Of a stretch of 64,000 nt of DNA, positions 1 to 8,580 are shown piece after piece. The translations under genes and the position numbers were made by a program. How positions within the stretch are numbered: the stretch's first letter is position 1; every line of letters begins with the position of its first letter. Origin of the DNA: Phyllobacterium bourgognense (lineage in GTDB: Bacteria > Pseudomonadota > Alphaproteobacteria > Rhizobiales > Rhizobiaceae); the NCBI RefSeq assembly GCF_003337575.1, contig NZ_QPJM01000008.1:156310-220309 (forward strand), in the 5' to 3' direction. The notes under the pieces were generated by a model that saw only the letters and a list, made by a program, of their open reading frames with translations, ran no database searches and was not told where the DNA came from.

Positions 1-70
1 TCCCACTGCCCCGGCGGCGCCGCCCAAGACGCTTCGCCTCGAAATCGGGGGAAGATTTTTTGGAACCTCC

Positions 71-2467
71 ATGTGCCTCATCCTTCAATTGGCCATCGCG
101 GAGACGGCAGCTTGTGGAAGCAAAGTTGGCGGGCGATTTCAAATGTGCTCGGCGATCGCTTCCTTTGCTTTCAAAGATAGCAGTCGGGTAAAGTCGGCCA
201 ATTATATATTTCCGTTAGTCCAGATGATTGACTGGTCATCTGTTCTGGGTCGAAGTACAATTGTTCAAGGCTCGATAGGTCCCAACCTGGAGGGGTTCGT
301 GAGGGGGCTGGAACTGCGGCACTACGCATCCGCACTTGCTGCAGGATGCGCCGGAACTGCTTTGGGGATAGTTGAACGCGAACCATATGGAGCGCTGTTC
401 CTGTTCTTTGCCGCAATAATGTTCATCAAACGCAGGCGTGTTGCTATAGCCGTCGCGGTACTATTGATGGTCGCCTGTACTTTCATTGTCTTCGTGCACG
501 CTAGCGATTCCGCCTCCCTGACCCGCCCGGCGGCATTCCTGCTATCCACCTTGGCCGCCATCTGGCTTATGAGTATATGGAGGTCGAGGACTTACGCCGA
601 GCAATCTCTGAATGAGGCAAAACTGATAGTGGAGAGCATGCCGGGTCTCGGCTGGGCCACCGACGCAAAGGGAAATTTTGTATACGTCAGCCCAAGTGTC
701 ATTGATTACGTCGGCAAGAATACGGACGAATTCAATCAAGCCCAACGCACCGGGCTGGAGGCAGTTCATCCCGAGGATACCGACCGCGTGACTGCGGCGT
801 GGCTTACGAGCATGCGTGAGGGCACGTCCTTCCAGTCCGTTCACCGGATAAAGCGAGCCGACGGCGAATATCGCTGGTTCCAGGCTTATGGAAAACCCCA
901 TTTCGATGGGATCGGCCAAGTTCAGGGTTGGTTTGGAACAACCATCGATGTCGATGAGAAGCATCGCGCCGAGCAGCGGCTGGAAGACAGCGAGCGGCAA
1001 CTTCGAACGCTAATCGATACCTTGCCCGTGATGATATGGTGCGCGTCTCCGTCAGGAGAGCCAACCTATCCAAACCCCAAGACCCTCGAGTATCTGGGTG
1101 CAACTTTCGAGGAGATTAAATCGGACAATTTCGGCGTCGTTCACCCGGACGACGTCGAAGGTTTTCAATCTGCATGGGCGGTCTGCGTCGAAGAGAAAAA
1201 ACCTCTCTCCCTGATCTGCAGGCTTCGGTACAATGACGGCACTCATCGTTGGAACAGAATAACCGCCGCTCCGCTATTGAGCGATAAAGGCGATATAATC
1301 GAGTGGTATGGCACCAACGTCGATATCGAGGAGCTCCATCAGATCCAAGAAGAGCTAAGGTCAAATGCCGAGCGGCTAAGATTGATGCTGGACACTCTTC
1401 CTGCATTCGTTTGGTGTGCGGATCCGAAAGGGCAACCAACCTATTTCAACAAGCCTTTGATGAAATATTCGGGGGTGACACTCGAAGAACTGAGAGGAGT
1501 TGAAGGCTCTGGCTTCGCGCCGATGATCAGTAGACTTGTCCATCCCGCCGATGCGCCTGCATTACTCGAGCGCTTCGAACAATCTTTCAAAACCGGCGAA
1601 CCGATCGCGATAAAGTACAGACACAGGCTGGCTACTGGCCAATATCATCTCGTTGATTGCAGAGCGCGGGTCCTGCGCGATAGCCGAAACAAACTCTCGC
1701 AGTGGTACGGCGTCATTGTTGACGTTGAAGAGGAGGCGCAGGCGCAGGTCAAACTGCAGAAAGCGCAGCATCAGCTTGAACTGGCCACGCGTGCGGCAAG
1801 TCTTTCGGAATTGTCCGCGTCTATCGCTCACGAACTGAACCAGCCATTGGTGGCCGTTGTCACTAATAGCAGCGCAACCGAAAACTGGCTGGACGCCACA
1901 CCTCCGAACATTCTAAGGGCGAAAGCAAGCGCCCACAAGGCCACCGACGCTGCGAATGACGCTGCCGAAGTGATCAGCAGGATAAAGGCTCTTTTCAGGC
2001 AGTCCGGGGGGTCCAAAAAGGCGGGCAATCTGAATGATGTCGTGCTGGAGGCCTGCACCCTGCTGCGTGAAAGGATCACAGCTTCAAAATGTGATTTGCG
2101 GATTGATCTGGAGCCCAATCTACCAGGCGCGCAATTCGACAAGGGACTTATCCTGCAAGTGCTCGTCAACCTCATTCAAAACGCGATGGATGCAGTTTCG
2201 ACGGGCAACGGAGCGATGCGTCTTCTGGAAATAAGGTCCCGTTACAAGGATGGAACCATACAGGTGGATGTGGAGGACAATGGTGTCGGACTGCAGGACA
2301 CCGAGAAAATATTCGAACCCTTTTACACCACAAAACACAACGGCATGGGAATCGGACTGTCGATCTGCCGTAGCATCATTGGGACACATGCCGGGAAGCT
2401 TTGGGCATCCCAATCTGAAAAGTCCGGCACGGTGTTCAGCTTCGCACTTCCACTATCCGGAGAATAA
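71..2467 (+). CDS. Membrane-anchored PAS sensor histidine kinase
   Basis: Sensor kinase of a two-component system, about 798 residues from this start. Two to three hydrophobic segments lie at residues 85-170, then three PAS domains of the PAS_3 type (about 185-300, 310-425 and 435-560). The phospho-acceptor H-box is SIAHELNQPL with His near 587, followed by an HATPase domain with N-box LVNLIQNAMDAV and G-boxes VEDNGVGL and MGIGLSICR. This HELNQPL form is typical of FixL/TodS/DctB-like kinases. The start is uncertain: the first 50-75 residues look poorly protein-like, and an ATG at 224 or a GTG at 299 is possible. The response regulator begins 4 nt downstream, so the pair is surely an operon. 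The ligand cannot be told from the sequence, and no heme-binding FixL PAS signature was recognised. Confidence 0.9.
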   Translation: MCLILQLAIAETAACGSKVGGRFQMCSAIASFAFKDSSRVKSANYIFPLVQMIDWSSVLGRSTIVQGSIGPNLEGFVRGLELRHYASALAAGCAGTALGIVEREPYGALFLFFAAIMFIKRRRVAIAVAVLLMVACTFIVFVHASDSASLTRPAAFLLSTLAAIWLMSIWRSRTYAEQSLNEAKLIVESMPGLGWATDAKGNFVYVSPSVIDYVGKNTDEFNQAQRTGLEAVHPEDTDRVTAAWLTSMREGTSFQSVHRIKRADGEYRWFQAYGKPHFDGIGQVQGWFGTTIDVDEKHRAEQRLEDSERQLRTLIDTLPVMIWCASPSGEPTYPNPKTLEYLGATFEEIKSDNFGVVHPDDVEGFQSAWAVCVEEKKPLSLICRLRYNDGTHRWNRITAAPLLSDKGDIIEWYGTNVDIEELHQIQEELRSNAERLRLMLDTLPAFVWCADPKGQPTYFNKPLMKYSGVTLEELRGVEGSGFAPMISRLVHPADAPALLERFEQSFKTGEPIAIKYRHRLATGQYHLVDCRARVLRDSRNKLSQWYGVIVDVEEEAQAQVKLQKAQHQLELATRAASLSELSASIAHELNQPLVAVVTNSSATENWLDATPPNILRAKASAHKATDAANDAAEVISRIKALFRQSGGSKKAGNLNDVVLEACTLLRERITASKCDLRIDLEPNLPGAQFDKGLILQVLVNLIQNAMDAVSTGNGAMRLLEIRSRYKDGTIQVDVEDNGVGLQDTEKIFEPFYTTKHNGMGIGLSICRSIIGTHAGKLWASQSEKSGTVFSFALPLSGE

Positions 2468-2471
2468 ACCA

Positions 2472-3110
2472 ATGTCTCATGAGGATCACAAAGCCGTATT
2501 CGTCATCGATGATGACAAACGCGTGCGAGACGGGATTTCGGAGCTGCTTGAGTCCTGGGGCATAGATGTGAAAACGTTTGCGTCCGCTCGAGAATATCTT
2601 GACGCACCCAAAGCCCAAGGTCCGTCATGCCTGGTGCTCGATGTACGACTTCCAGATATCGGCGGATTCGAGCTTCAGGCTCAATTAGCGAGTCAGCCTC
2701 ACCCGCCGATCATTTTCATAACGGGTCACGGCGACATACCTATGACGGTACGTGCTATGAAACTGGGCGCAGTCGACTTTCTTCCGAAACCGTTCAAAAA
2801 ACATGAATTGCGTGTTGCGATCGAAGCGGCGCTGGAGCGCGATCGAGATGCACTTCGCGAGAGATCCTCACTACACGAGTTGCAGAACAGGCTGGAATCC
2901 TTGTCCACCAGGGAACGCGATGTCCTTCCACTCGTTGTAAGTGGGTTGATGAACAAGCAAGGCGCGGCCAAGTTGGGGATAAGCGAAATTACATTCCAGA
3001 TCCACAGAGGCAACATGATGCGGAAAATGCAGGCGGACTCATTGGCCGACCTGGTACGGATCGCCACAAAACTGAGTATTCCGATCACGCATTCTCGTTA
3101 TGGAAACTAG
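2472..3110 (+). CDS. FixJ/TodT-like response regulator (REC + LuxR HTH)
   Basis: 212-residue transcriptional response regulator. The N-terminal receiver has the acidic pair in VFVIDDD, the phospho-acceptor Asp in LVLDVRLPD, and the conserved Thr/Lys in FITGHGD and FLPKPF. A linker leads to a C-terminal LuxR/GerE HTH starting at LSTRERDVLPLVVSGLMNK. It starts 4 nt after the kinase stop, so it is almost certainly the cognate partner. The HTH recognition region (GISEITFQIHRGNMMRKM) follows the FixJ/NodW pattern, where a Val is usual before the His. The gene overlaps the next one slightly if that gene starts at 3100. Targets are unknown; the divergent-looking metabolic operon downstream has its own AraC regulator. 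Confidence 0.92.
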   Translation: MSHEDHKAVFVIDDDKRVRDGISELLESWGIDVKTFASAREYLDAPKAQGPSCLVLDVRLPDIGGFELQAQLASQPHPPIIFITGHGDIPMTVRAMKLGAVDFLPKPFKKHELRVAIEAALERDRDALRERSSLHELQNRLESLSTRERDVLPLVVSGLMNKQGAAKLGISEITFQIHRGNMMRKMQADSLADLVRIATKLSIPITHSRYGN

Positions 3111-3117
3111 GCGCGCA

Positions 3118-3492
3118 ATGACACATGCGCCTCCTAATTTTGCTATTATTGACGACGACAAACAGGTCCTCAACGGCTTGCGGGAGCTTTTGGAATCAGT
3201 GGGCTACGTGGCCAGAACGTATCACTCACCGAGCTCGTTTCTCTCGGGTGAAGATCTTTCAGCATGTGACTGCGTGATAACGGACATCATTATGCCGTCA
3301 ATGAACGGCTTCGAGCTTGAGCAAGCTGTGAGACGTCAGCACCCTGGAATGCCCATGATATTGATGACCGGCCGCGACGACATTAAAGATCGGGGATTTG
3401 CGGGAGCCGAAGACTATAGGATATTCCTGAGAAAGCCGCTCAATACTCGCCTGCTGATGCAGGCGATCAAGCGGCTTCTTGCCTTTGGGTGA
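3118..3492 (+). CDS. Single-domain receiver protein (CheY-like)
   Basis: About 124 residues, consisting only of a receiver domain with no output domain. Key residues are IIDDDK near the N-terminus, the phospho-acceptor Asp in ITDIIMPSMNG, Thr in LMTGRDD and Lys in FLRKPL. The ATG at 3118 is taken as start; an in-frame ATG at 3100 would overlap the LuxR-type regulator. The gene is the third of an apparent kinase-regulator-receiver operon, an arrangement seen in rhizobial FixL/FixJ-type and PAS-kinase loci, where such receivers act as phosphate sinks or relay intermediates. That role is inference. Its 3' end overlaps the convergent AraC gene by 26 nt. Confidence 0.85.
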   Translation: MTHAPPNFAIIDDDKQVLNGLRELLESVGYVARTYHSPSSFLSGEDLSACDCVITDIIMPSMNGFELEQAVRRQHPGMPMILMTGRDDIKDRGFAGAEDYRIFLRKPLNTRLLMQAIKRLLAFG

Positions 3493-4432
3493 CGATCGCA
3501 ATTCCTGCATTTGTTTCGACGATAGTCGCAGTCTTCCTATATTCGCTAGGGCGAAAACCTATCACCTTTTTAAACGCTTTTGCAAAAGCGGCTTCTGACT
3601 GATAACCGACCCCTCTACCGATGACTGAAATCTTCTCCGTTGTTCTTTCGACCTGCTGTGCCGCCTTATATATTCGCCATTCGGTCAAATAAGCGAGGGG
3701 AGCCTGTCCAACGACCTCCTTAAACCGAGCCGCGAAGGCCGAACGAGACATTCCTGCAATCTTCGCCAATTGATCAACTGTCCAGGGAGTCTGCAGCTGG
3801 GCATGAATGGCATTTATGGTCGGCGCTAGATTTTTGTCCGCAACAGCCGCCAGCCATCCTCTCTTGGGTATTGCCCCCTGCTGGATGAACACCCGGATCG
3901 CATGAATAAACAGCAGCTCGAAAAGGCGGCGCACTACGGCATCCGAACCCGGCCCTGGGGCTTCAGATTCTGCCGCGAGCATCTCAAGCACGGACTGAAA
4001 TGCCCGGCTGCGGTTCTGTTCGGACTTCAGATGAAGCATTTTCGGCAATACGTTTAACAAAGGACGAGCGTCCAGTCCTTCTGTCTCGAAGAAACCACTT
4101 ATGAACGTGGTCGTGGCACCACCGCCCCCGAATTCAATTCTGTTGCCTTTGCGAAGAGCATCGACATTAAGACAATCCAACATCCGCGAGCCTTCATCAT
4201 CGTAAACCTGGTAGGGTTCATTTGCGAACATGATGAATACGTCCCCAGCCCGCAACGACACGGGTTTCGGATTCTCCCGGGTAGTCAGGACTCCGGACCC
4301 ACGCACGACCAGAACGAACTTGATCGCAGGATCTCCGGTCGAAGCCACCCCCCAGGGAGCAGTCGCATCGAGTGTAGTGAATTTGGCTTTCCGAATTCGC
4401 ATCGAAGAGAAGATATCGGTCAAAAGGTCCAA
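3467..4432 (-). CDS. AraC-family regulator with cupin-type sensor domain
   Basis: 321 residues. The N-terminal half is a cupin_6/AraC-binding domain (about 10-190). The C-terminal hundred residues carry two HTH motifs (DQLAKIAGMSRSAFAARFKE, then the FRPSEYR region) typical of AraC/XylS proteins. It is transcribed divergently from the SnoaL/Gfo/ADH/SDR operon across only about 100 nt, so it most likely controls that operon and itself. The internal Met at residue 11 is an alternative start. The effector is unknown; cupin_6 regulators often sense small carbonyl or sugar-like ligands, but nothing here proves that. Confidence 0.9.
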   Translation of the reverse strand: MDLLTDIFSSMRIRKAKFTTLDATAPWGVASTGDPAIKFVLVVRGSGVLTTRENPKPVSLRAGDVFIMFANEPYQVYDDEGSRMLDCLNVDALRKGNRIEFGGGGATTTFISGFFETEGLDARPLLNVLPKMLHLKSEQNRSRAFQSVLEMLAAESEAPGPGSDAVVRRLFELLFIHAIRVFIQQGAIPKRGWLAAVADKNLAPTINAIHAQLQTPWTVDQLAKIAGMSRSAFAARFKEVVGQAPLAYLTEWRIYKAAQQVERTTEKISVIGRGVGYQSEAAFAKAFKKVIGFRPSEYRKTATIVETNAGIAIVTQRQEAA

Positions 4433-4535
4433 CTAAATGTTCCTATAATAGACGATCGCGCCAAAACTTGGGACGATTGAGACTGAAGGCTCTTACCTTT
4501 CGTCGCTATATGGTGTTGCGAAAAGGAGATTCCAA

Positions 4536-4988
4536 TTGAATAACCGTCTCGCATTAATTGAAACCATCCGTGCATCGAAAGCTCGGTACTGCCGATATGT
4601 CGATACCCAGAACTGGGCGCAATTGGCCGCATTGTTCACGCGCAATCCGAACATCCGCTTTTTAGGTGAGAACGGAGTCGCGCTGGCCGAATTCAGTTCC
4701 GTCGGTGAATTCCTTGCCGTCACAAAAGCCTATCTCTCAGGTGCCAAGACCATACATCAGGTCCACAACGACGAGATCGAAGTTGTTTCGGAGGAGGAAG
4801 TCAGTGCCATTTGGTCGATGGAAGACTACCTGATTTTCCCCGACGTCAACGATAGTCGCCCCGCCTCAATGCACGGCTACGGCCACTATCATGAAACTTG
4901 GCGGCTCGAAGATGGAGAGTGGCGATTGGCGCACCTCGAACTTCGCCGCACCATCTTAGAAATCAAGCCTAAGGAGAACGCGGCGTGA
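4536..4988 (+). CDS. SnoaL-like/NTF2-fold protein
   Basis: 150 residues, matching the SnoaL_4 type of NTF2-like fold (helix-rich N-terminus IRASKARYCRYVDTQNW, then beta-rich segments ending in YHETWRLEDGEWRLAHLEL). These domains bind small hydrophobic molecules and include dehydratases, isomerases and polyketide cyclases, but many have no known activity. The start is a TTG at 4536, favoured because AAGGAGA lies 8 nt upstream and no ATG with a ribosome site fits better. It is the first gene of the operon facing the AraC regulator, and its stop overlaps the GTG of the next gene (GTGA). Likely an isomerase or dehydratase in the same catabolic route; that is inference. Confidence 0.85.
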   Translation: MNNRLALIETIRASKARYCRYVDTQNWAQLAALFTRNPNIRFLGENGVALAEFSSVGEFLAVTKAYLSGAKTIHQVHNDEIEVVSEEEVSAIWSMEDYLIFPDVNDSRPASMHGYGHYHETWRLEDGEWRLAHLELRRTILEIKPKENAA

Positions 4989-6073
4989 CCAGTCCTATCA
5001 AAGTCGGTATCATCGGTGTCCATCCTGACAAGGGATGGGCAACGACTGCCCATATCCCTGCTCTCAAAACACTACCTGACTTCCGTCTCACCGCGGTAAG
5101 CCACAACAAGCTGGAAACCGCCCGCGAGTCGGCGCTCAAGTTTGGTGCAGACCATGGTTTCGGCACCACTGACGAGCTGGTAAACGATCCAAACGTTGAT
5201 CTGGTCGTCGTAACCGTCAAGGTCCCTCACCATCTTGAATTGGTAACCAAGGCGCTGGAGGCGGGAAAGTCTGTATTCTCGGAGTGGCCGCTTGGGATGA
5301 ATTTGCCTGACGCTGAAAGGATGCTAACGCTCGCAAAGAACAAGAATGCGTTTACTGCAATTGGCCTTCAAACCCGTTCCGTCCCAGCGATCAACTTTAT
5401 CAAGGATTTGATCAAGGACGGGTATGCCGGCGAAGTTCTCTCGGTTTCAATAATAGGCTCCGGAATAATCTGGGGCGAGGAGATTCCCGAGAGCTACCTG
5501 TATACGCTGGACATGGCAAATGGTGCGTCGATGCTTCACGTGCCGTTCGCCCATACTCTGGACGCCACGCTTTACGCCCTTGGATTGCGGCTAACTGCGG
5601 TCAACGGCTTTCTTTCGAATAGCCGCTCGATGGTCAGAATAGCGGAAACCGGGACACAAATTCCTTTGACCGCACCTGATCAGATTGTGGTGAACGGTCT
5701 GTTGGAAAATGGGGCTGCCCTTAGTGCGCACTTCCGCGGCGGCCTTTCTCGGGGAACGAATTTTCATATCGAAATCAATGGGAGCAAAGGCGATCTCATC
5801 CTGACCAGTACTGTCGGATACGTCGGTGTTGGCGGCTTCACGGTCAGGGGGGCACAAGGTGATGAACAGATGCACGAATTGCCGGTACCACCAGCGTACA
5901 ATTCCCACGGATTCGAAGACGGGTTCAGTCAAAGCGTTGGTATCGCTTATTCGCGTATAGCGTCAGATATCAGAAATCAGACCACCCTGAGCCCTACTTT
6001 CGAAGACGCCGTAAAACTACACCGCATTTTAAGTGCGATCGGCACAGGTGACAGGGAATTGCACGATGCCTGA
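4985..6073 (+). CDS. Gfo/Idh/MocA-family NAD(P)-dependent oxidoreductase
   Basis: 362 residues with an N-terminal Rossmann domain (KVGIIGVHPDKGW, residues 5-17) and a C-terminal alpha/beta substrate domain, the classic Gfo/Idh/MocA layout. The fold's cis-Pro/Lys region appears as SEWPLGMNL, replacing the more usual EKPL: the catalytic Lys of the EKP motif is Trp here. Fungal galactose- and NmrA-like members of the family show similar variation. It begins with GTG overlapping the previous stop and overlaps the next gene by 8 nt, so translation is coupled. The substrate is probably a sugar, polyol or similar hydroxyl compound, inferred from family only. Confidence 0.9.
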   Translation: MTSPIKVGIIGVHPDKGWATTAHIPALKTLPDFRLTAVSHNKLETARESALKFGADHGFGTTDELVNDPNVDLVVVTVKVPHHLELVTKALEAGKSVFSEWPLGMNLPDAERMLTLAKNKNAFTAIGLQTRSVPAINFIKDLIKDGYAGEVLSVSIIGSGIIWGEEIPESYLYTLDMANGASMLHVPFAHTLDATLYALGLRLTAVNGFLSNSRSMVRIAETGTQIPLTAPDQIVVNGLLENGAALSAHFRGGLSRGTNFHIEINGSKGDLILTSTVGYVGVGGFTVRGAQGDEQMHELPVPPAYNSHGFEDGFSQSVGIAYSRIASDIRNQTTLSPTFEDAVKLHRILSAIGTGDRELHDA

Positions 6074-7091
6074 TAAAATGCAGGCACTCGTGGTAACCAG
6101 GCCGGGTGGCCCCGAAGTTCTTCAGGTCCGCGAGGTCGACTTGCCTCGGCTTCGGGACGAGACTGACGTTCTTGTCCAAGTTAAGGCGACGGGTATAAAT
6201 CCGGCAGACTGGCAAAACAGGAAGAACGGGGCCGTCTACGACAGTGAGGGAAGTTCCACCGCCGGACCGACAATCCTCGGCATTGATGGTGTTGGTGTGG
6301 TTGTGGGAGTCGGACGCGAAGTAACTAACGTTAAGTTGGGCGATGAAGTCTGGTATGTGGACGGCGGCTACGCGGGAAATCCCGGAAGCTATGCGCAATA
6401 CAAGGTTGTTCGCGCCGACTATGTCACTCCGAAGCCAAAAACCATCGACTTCGCCGATGCCGCTGCGCTACCTGTCGTTGCGTTGACGGCATGGGAAGCG
6501 GTATTCGAGAAGGCTCGTGTCAGCCAGGATGATCATGTCCTCGTCCATGGAGGCGCAGGCGGACTCGGGCACATTGCCATACAATATCTCGCCTCCCTCA
6601 AGGCAAGAGTTGCTGCGACTGTCTCGAGTGAGGCTAAAGCGGAACTCGTCAGAGGTCTTGGGGCGGACCTGGTTATCAACTATAGGACGGAAAACGTTGA
6701 AGAGGCGCTGTACGCCTGGCGCGGTGCTCCGGGAGCGAACGTGGTGTTCGACTTCGTGGGGCAAGCGAACTTTGCTGCGAGCTTTGACCATACGGCGGCC
6801 TACGGAAGACTGGTGAATACTGTCGTGTCGGATTGGCCTGCCGGAGGAAACGGCACGGCCGAATGGAAGAATCTGGACATCAGCTTCGTTAACATCGGTC
6901 TGCCCCAGATCACTCGAAACCATGAACAACGGCTTCGGCAGACCGCTGTGCTTAAACAGATTGCCGACCTTGTTGATCGTGGAGGTCTACGAGCGCATAT
7001 CGACAGGATTGTATCTTTTGCGGGCGTTGGCGAAGCACAAAGAGCTCTGGAGGCTGGCGAAACCATGGGCCGCCCTGTCCTGTTGATCTGA
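6066..7091 (+). CDS. Zinc-independent alcohol dehydrogenase/quinone oxidoreductase (MDR family)
   Basis: 341 residues, a medium-chain dehydrogenase/reductase of the quinone-reductase (Qor-like) branch. The N-terminal GroES-like domain has GINPADWQNRKNG, a central segment reads PVVALTAWEAVFEKA, and the nucleotide site is VHGGAGGLGHIAIQ. The zinc-binding Cys cluster of classical ADHs is absent, as expected for the NADPH:quinone/enone reductase group. The ATG at 6066 is preferred to a further upstream frame because it sits at the end of the preceding gene. It is the third gene of the AraC-linked operon and probably reduces an enone or quinone intermediate. Confidence 0.9.
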   Translation: MPDKMQALVVTRPGGPEVLQVREVDLPRLRDETDVLVQVKATGINPADWQNRKNGAVYDSEGSSTAGPTILGIDGVGVVVGVGREVTNVKLGDEVWYVDGGYAGNPGSYAQYKVVRADYVTPKPKTIDFADAAALPVVALTAWEAVFEKARVSQDDHVLVHGGAGGLGHIAIQYLASLKARVAATVSSEAKAELVRGLGADLVINYRTENVEEALYAWRGAPGANVVFDFVGQANFAASFDHTAAYGRLVNTVVSDWPAGGNGTAEWKNLDISFVNIGLPQITRNHEQRLRQTAVLKQIADLVDRGGLRAHIDRIVSFAGVGEAQRALEAGETMGRPVLLI

Positions 7092-7153
7092 GCGGAGCTG
7101 GAACGTTTCGTGGTCCCCAATTACAAAATGAAATGGATTGAAAGGTCAGAGCA

Positions 7154-8077
7154 ATGTCTCGTTTAATTCCTTTTGGATTTTCCTCAACCGCCTCCGAAGT
7201 TCTGTCCGGTGTAGATCTGACTGGCAAAACCATGATCGTAACAGGGGGAGCCAGTGGCATTGGCGTCGAAACGGTCAAAAGCCTCGCTGCAGCAGGAGCC
7301 TCGGTTACCATTGCGGCCCGCCGGCCCGAGGCAGCAGCAGAAATCGCCCAAACGCTTAGAAAACAGACTGGCAATCAAAATATCGACGTACGTCAACTTG
7401 ATCTGTCGGACTTACAATCCGTGCGTGCTTTCGTTGCCGACTGGGACAAGCCTATTCATGCACTCATTAACAATGCCGGGATCATGGCTTTACCAGAATT
7501 GGATCGTTCGCGGGAAGGCTGCGAAATGCAGTTCGCCACAAACTTTCTTGGCCACTTTGCTCTCACATTGGGCCTCCGTGGCAACCTAGCAATGGCACAG
7601 GGCGCGCGTGTCGTATCGGTCAGTTCAACGGGCAGTCTGTTTGGTCCTGTGTTCTGGGACGATCCACACTTCCGCTTCATTCCCTATAATCCCCTGCTCG
7701 CATATGCTCAATCCAAGACCGCCTGCATCCTTTTATCTGTCGGAATCAAAGACCGCTGGAAGTCGGATGGGATCGTCTCCAATGCGCTCAATCCAGGTGC
7801 CATTGCCACCAACTTGCAACGCCACACCGGCGGCCTGAGAACGCCAGAACATCTTCGAAAGACTCCTGAACAGGGTGCATCGACGTCGGTGCTTTTGGCT
7901 GCGTCGCCATTGGTAGAAGGACTTAACGGTCGTTATTTTGACAACTGCCAGGAAGCCCGTTTGGTGGCGCAAAGACCAGAAGGCAAACTTGAGGGTGTCG
8001 CTGCCTATGCTCTCGACAGCACCAATGCGGATCGGCTTTGGGAGATGGCTCTCAACATTGTCGGAGAACCAAAATGA
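7154..8077 (+). CDS. Short-chain dehydrogenase/reductase
   Basis: 307 residues, classical SDR fold resembling the retinol/WW-domain oxidoreductase-like group. The cofactor motif is TGGASGIG (about residues 36-43), the structural motif NNAGIM, the catalytic Ser lies in VSVSSTG, and a Tyr/Lys pair is in YAQSKTA. It starts 62 nt after the quinone reductase in the same orientation. Its stop (ATGA) overlaps the start codon of a broken fifth gene, see 8074-8120. Likely oxidises or reduces a secondary alcohol in the same pathway. Confidence 0.92.
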   Translation: MSRLIPFGFSSTASEVLSGVDLTGKTMIVTGGASGIGVETVKSLAAAGASVTIAARRPEAAAEIAQTLRKQTGNQNIDVRQLDLSDLQSVRAFVADWDKPIHALINNAGIMALPELDRSREGCEMQFATNFLGHFALTLGLRGNLAMAQGARVVSVSSTGSLFGPVFWDDPHFRFIPYNPLLAYAQSKTACILLSVGIKDRWKSDGIVSNALNPGAIATNLQRHTGGLRTPEHLRKTPEQGASTSVLLAASPLVEGLNGRYFDNCQEARLVAQRPEGKLEGVAAYALDSTNADRLWEMALNIVGEPK

Positions 8078-8120
8078 GCGAATTACCAAGATAGGTATTA
8101 TCGGCTTGGGCAATCAGTGA
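8074..8120 (+). pseudogene. 5' stub of a Rossmann-fold dehydrogenase (Gfo/Idh-like)
   Basis: An ATG overlaps the SDR stop in the ATGA manner of a coupled operon gene but hits a stop after six codons. In the next frame the same bases read RITKIGIIGLGNQ then stop, which is the typical beginning of a Gfo/Idh/MocA or related NAD-binding enzyme (GxGxxG-like start). A single-base deletion in about the third codon plus loss of everything after about 8118 would explain it. I infer that the operon once had a fifth gene that was cut away here. Confidence 0.6.
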
Positions 8121-8580
8121 GCGCGAATTGCAGTCGTGATGACCGAAAAGGCAAGCGCCACGCATACACGGTCTTCCAGCGTCCCAAGCGGCAGCGAGCC
8201 TAGACGCATTCGGTCTTTATCGACGAAATGATGCGTATTTGCATGAATTGTTCGCCAATCGTCTTTGTTCCGCGAACTCGGAGGAACAAGGTAATCTGCA
8301 AGTATGTGCAGAGCGATCCGATCAAGTTCTATTCTTGGAGCTAAGATTGCCGAACATTCGGAGACGATGACGCAAAGAAGCGTTGATGTCACGCCTACGC
8401 TGCAGGGCTTCAAAAGCCCGGATGGCCTAGCGGCTTCAGTCAATCGGTTGCGGCAATCGGATACTAATATGAACCCATAATTGGGTATGGCGATCCCTGT
8501 GTATAGGCTCGGCGTTGCGGCCATCAACCAGAGTATGAGAGGAGCGGTTCGCGTCAACTTTACCAACAAGGGAGCGTCCT
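8121..8580. other. 460-nt segment without a convincing gene
   Basis: Follows the truncated dehydrogenase stub. One minus-strand frame stays open at 8114-8569 (151 codons, reading for example LDRIALHILADYLVPPSSRN), but it shows no family I recognise and no clear ribosome site. It may be the remains of a gene inserted or left at the break point. The last approximately 15 nt carry the ribosome site (AAGGGAG) of the DsrE-like gene. Confidence 0.4.

Noticed and set aside
8114..8569. A 151-codon minus frame beside the broken dehydrogenase stub
   Set aside because: No recognised family and no ribosome site; kept only as part of the described non-coding segment.
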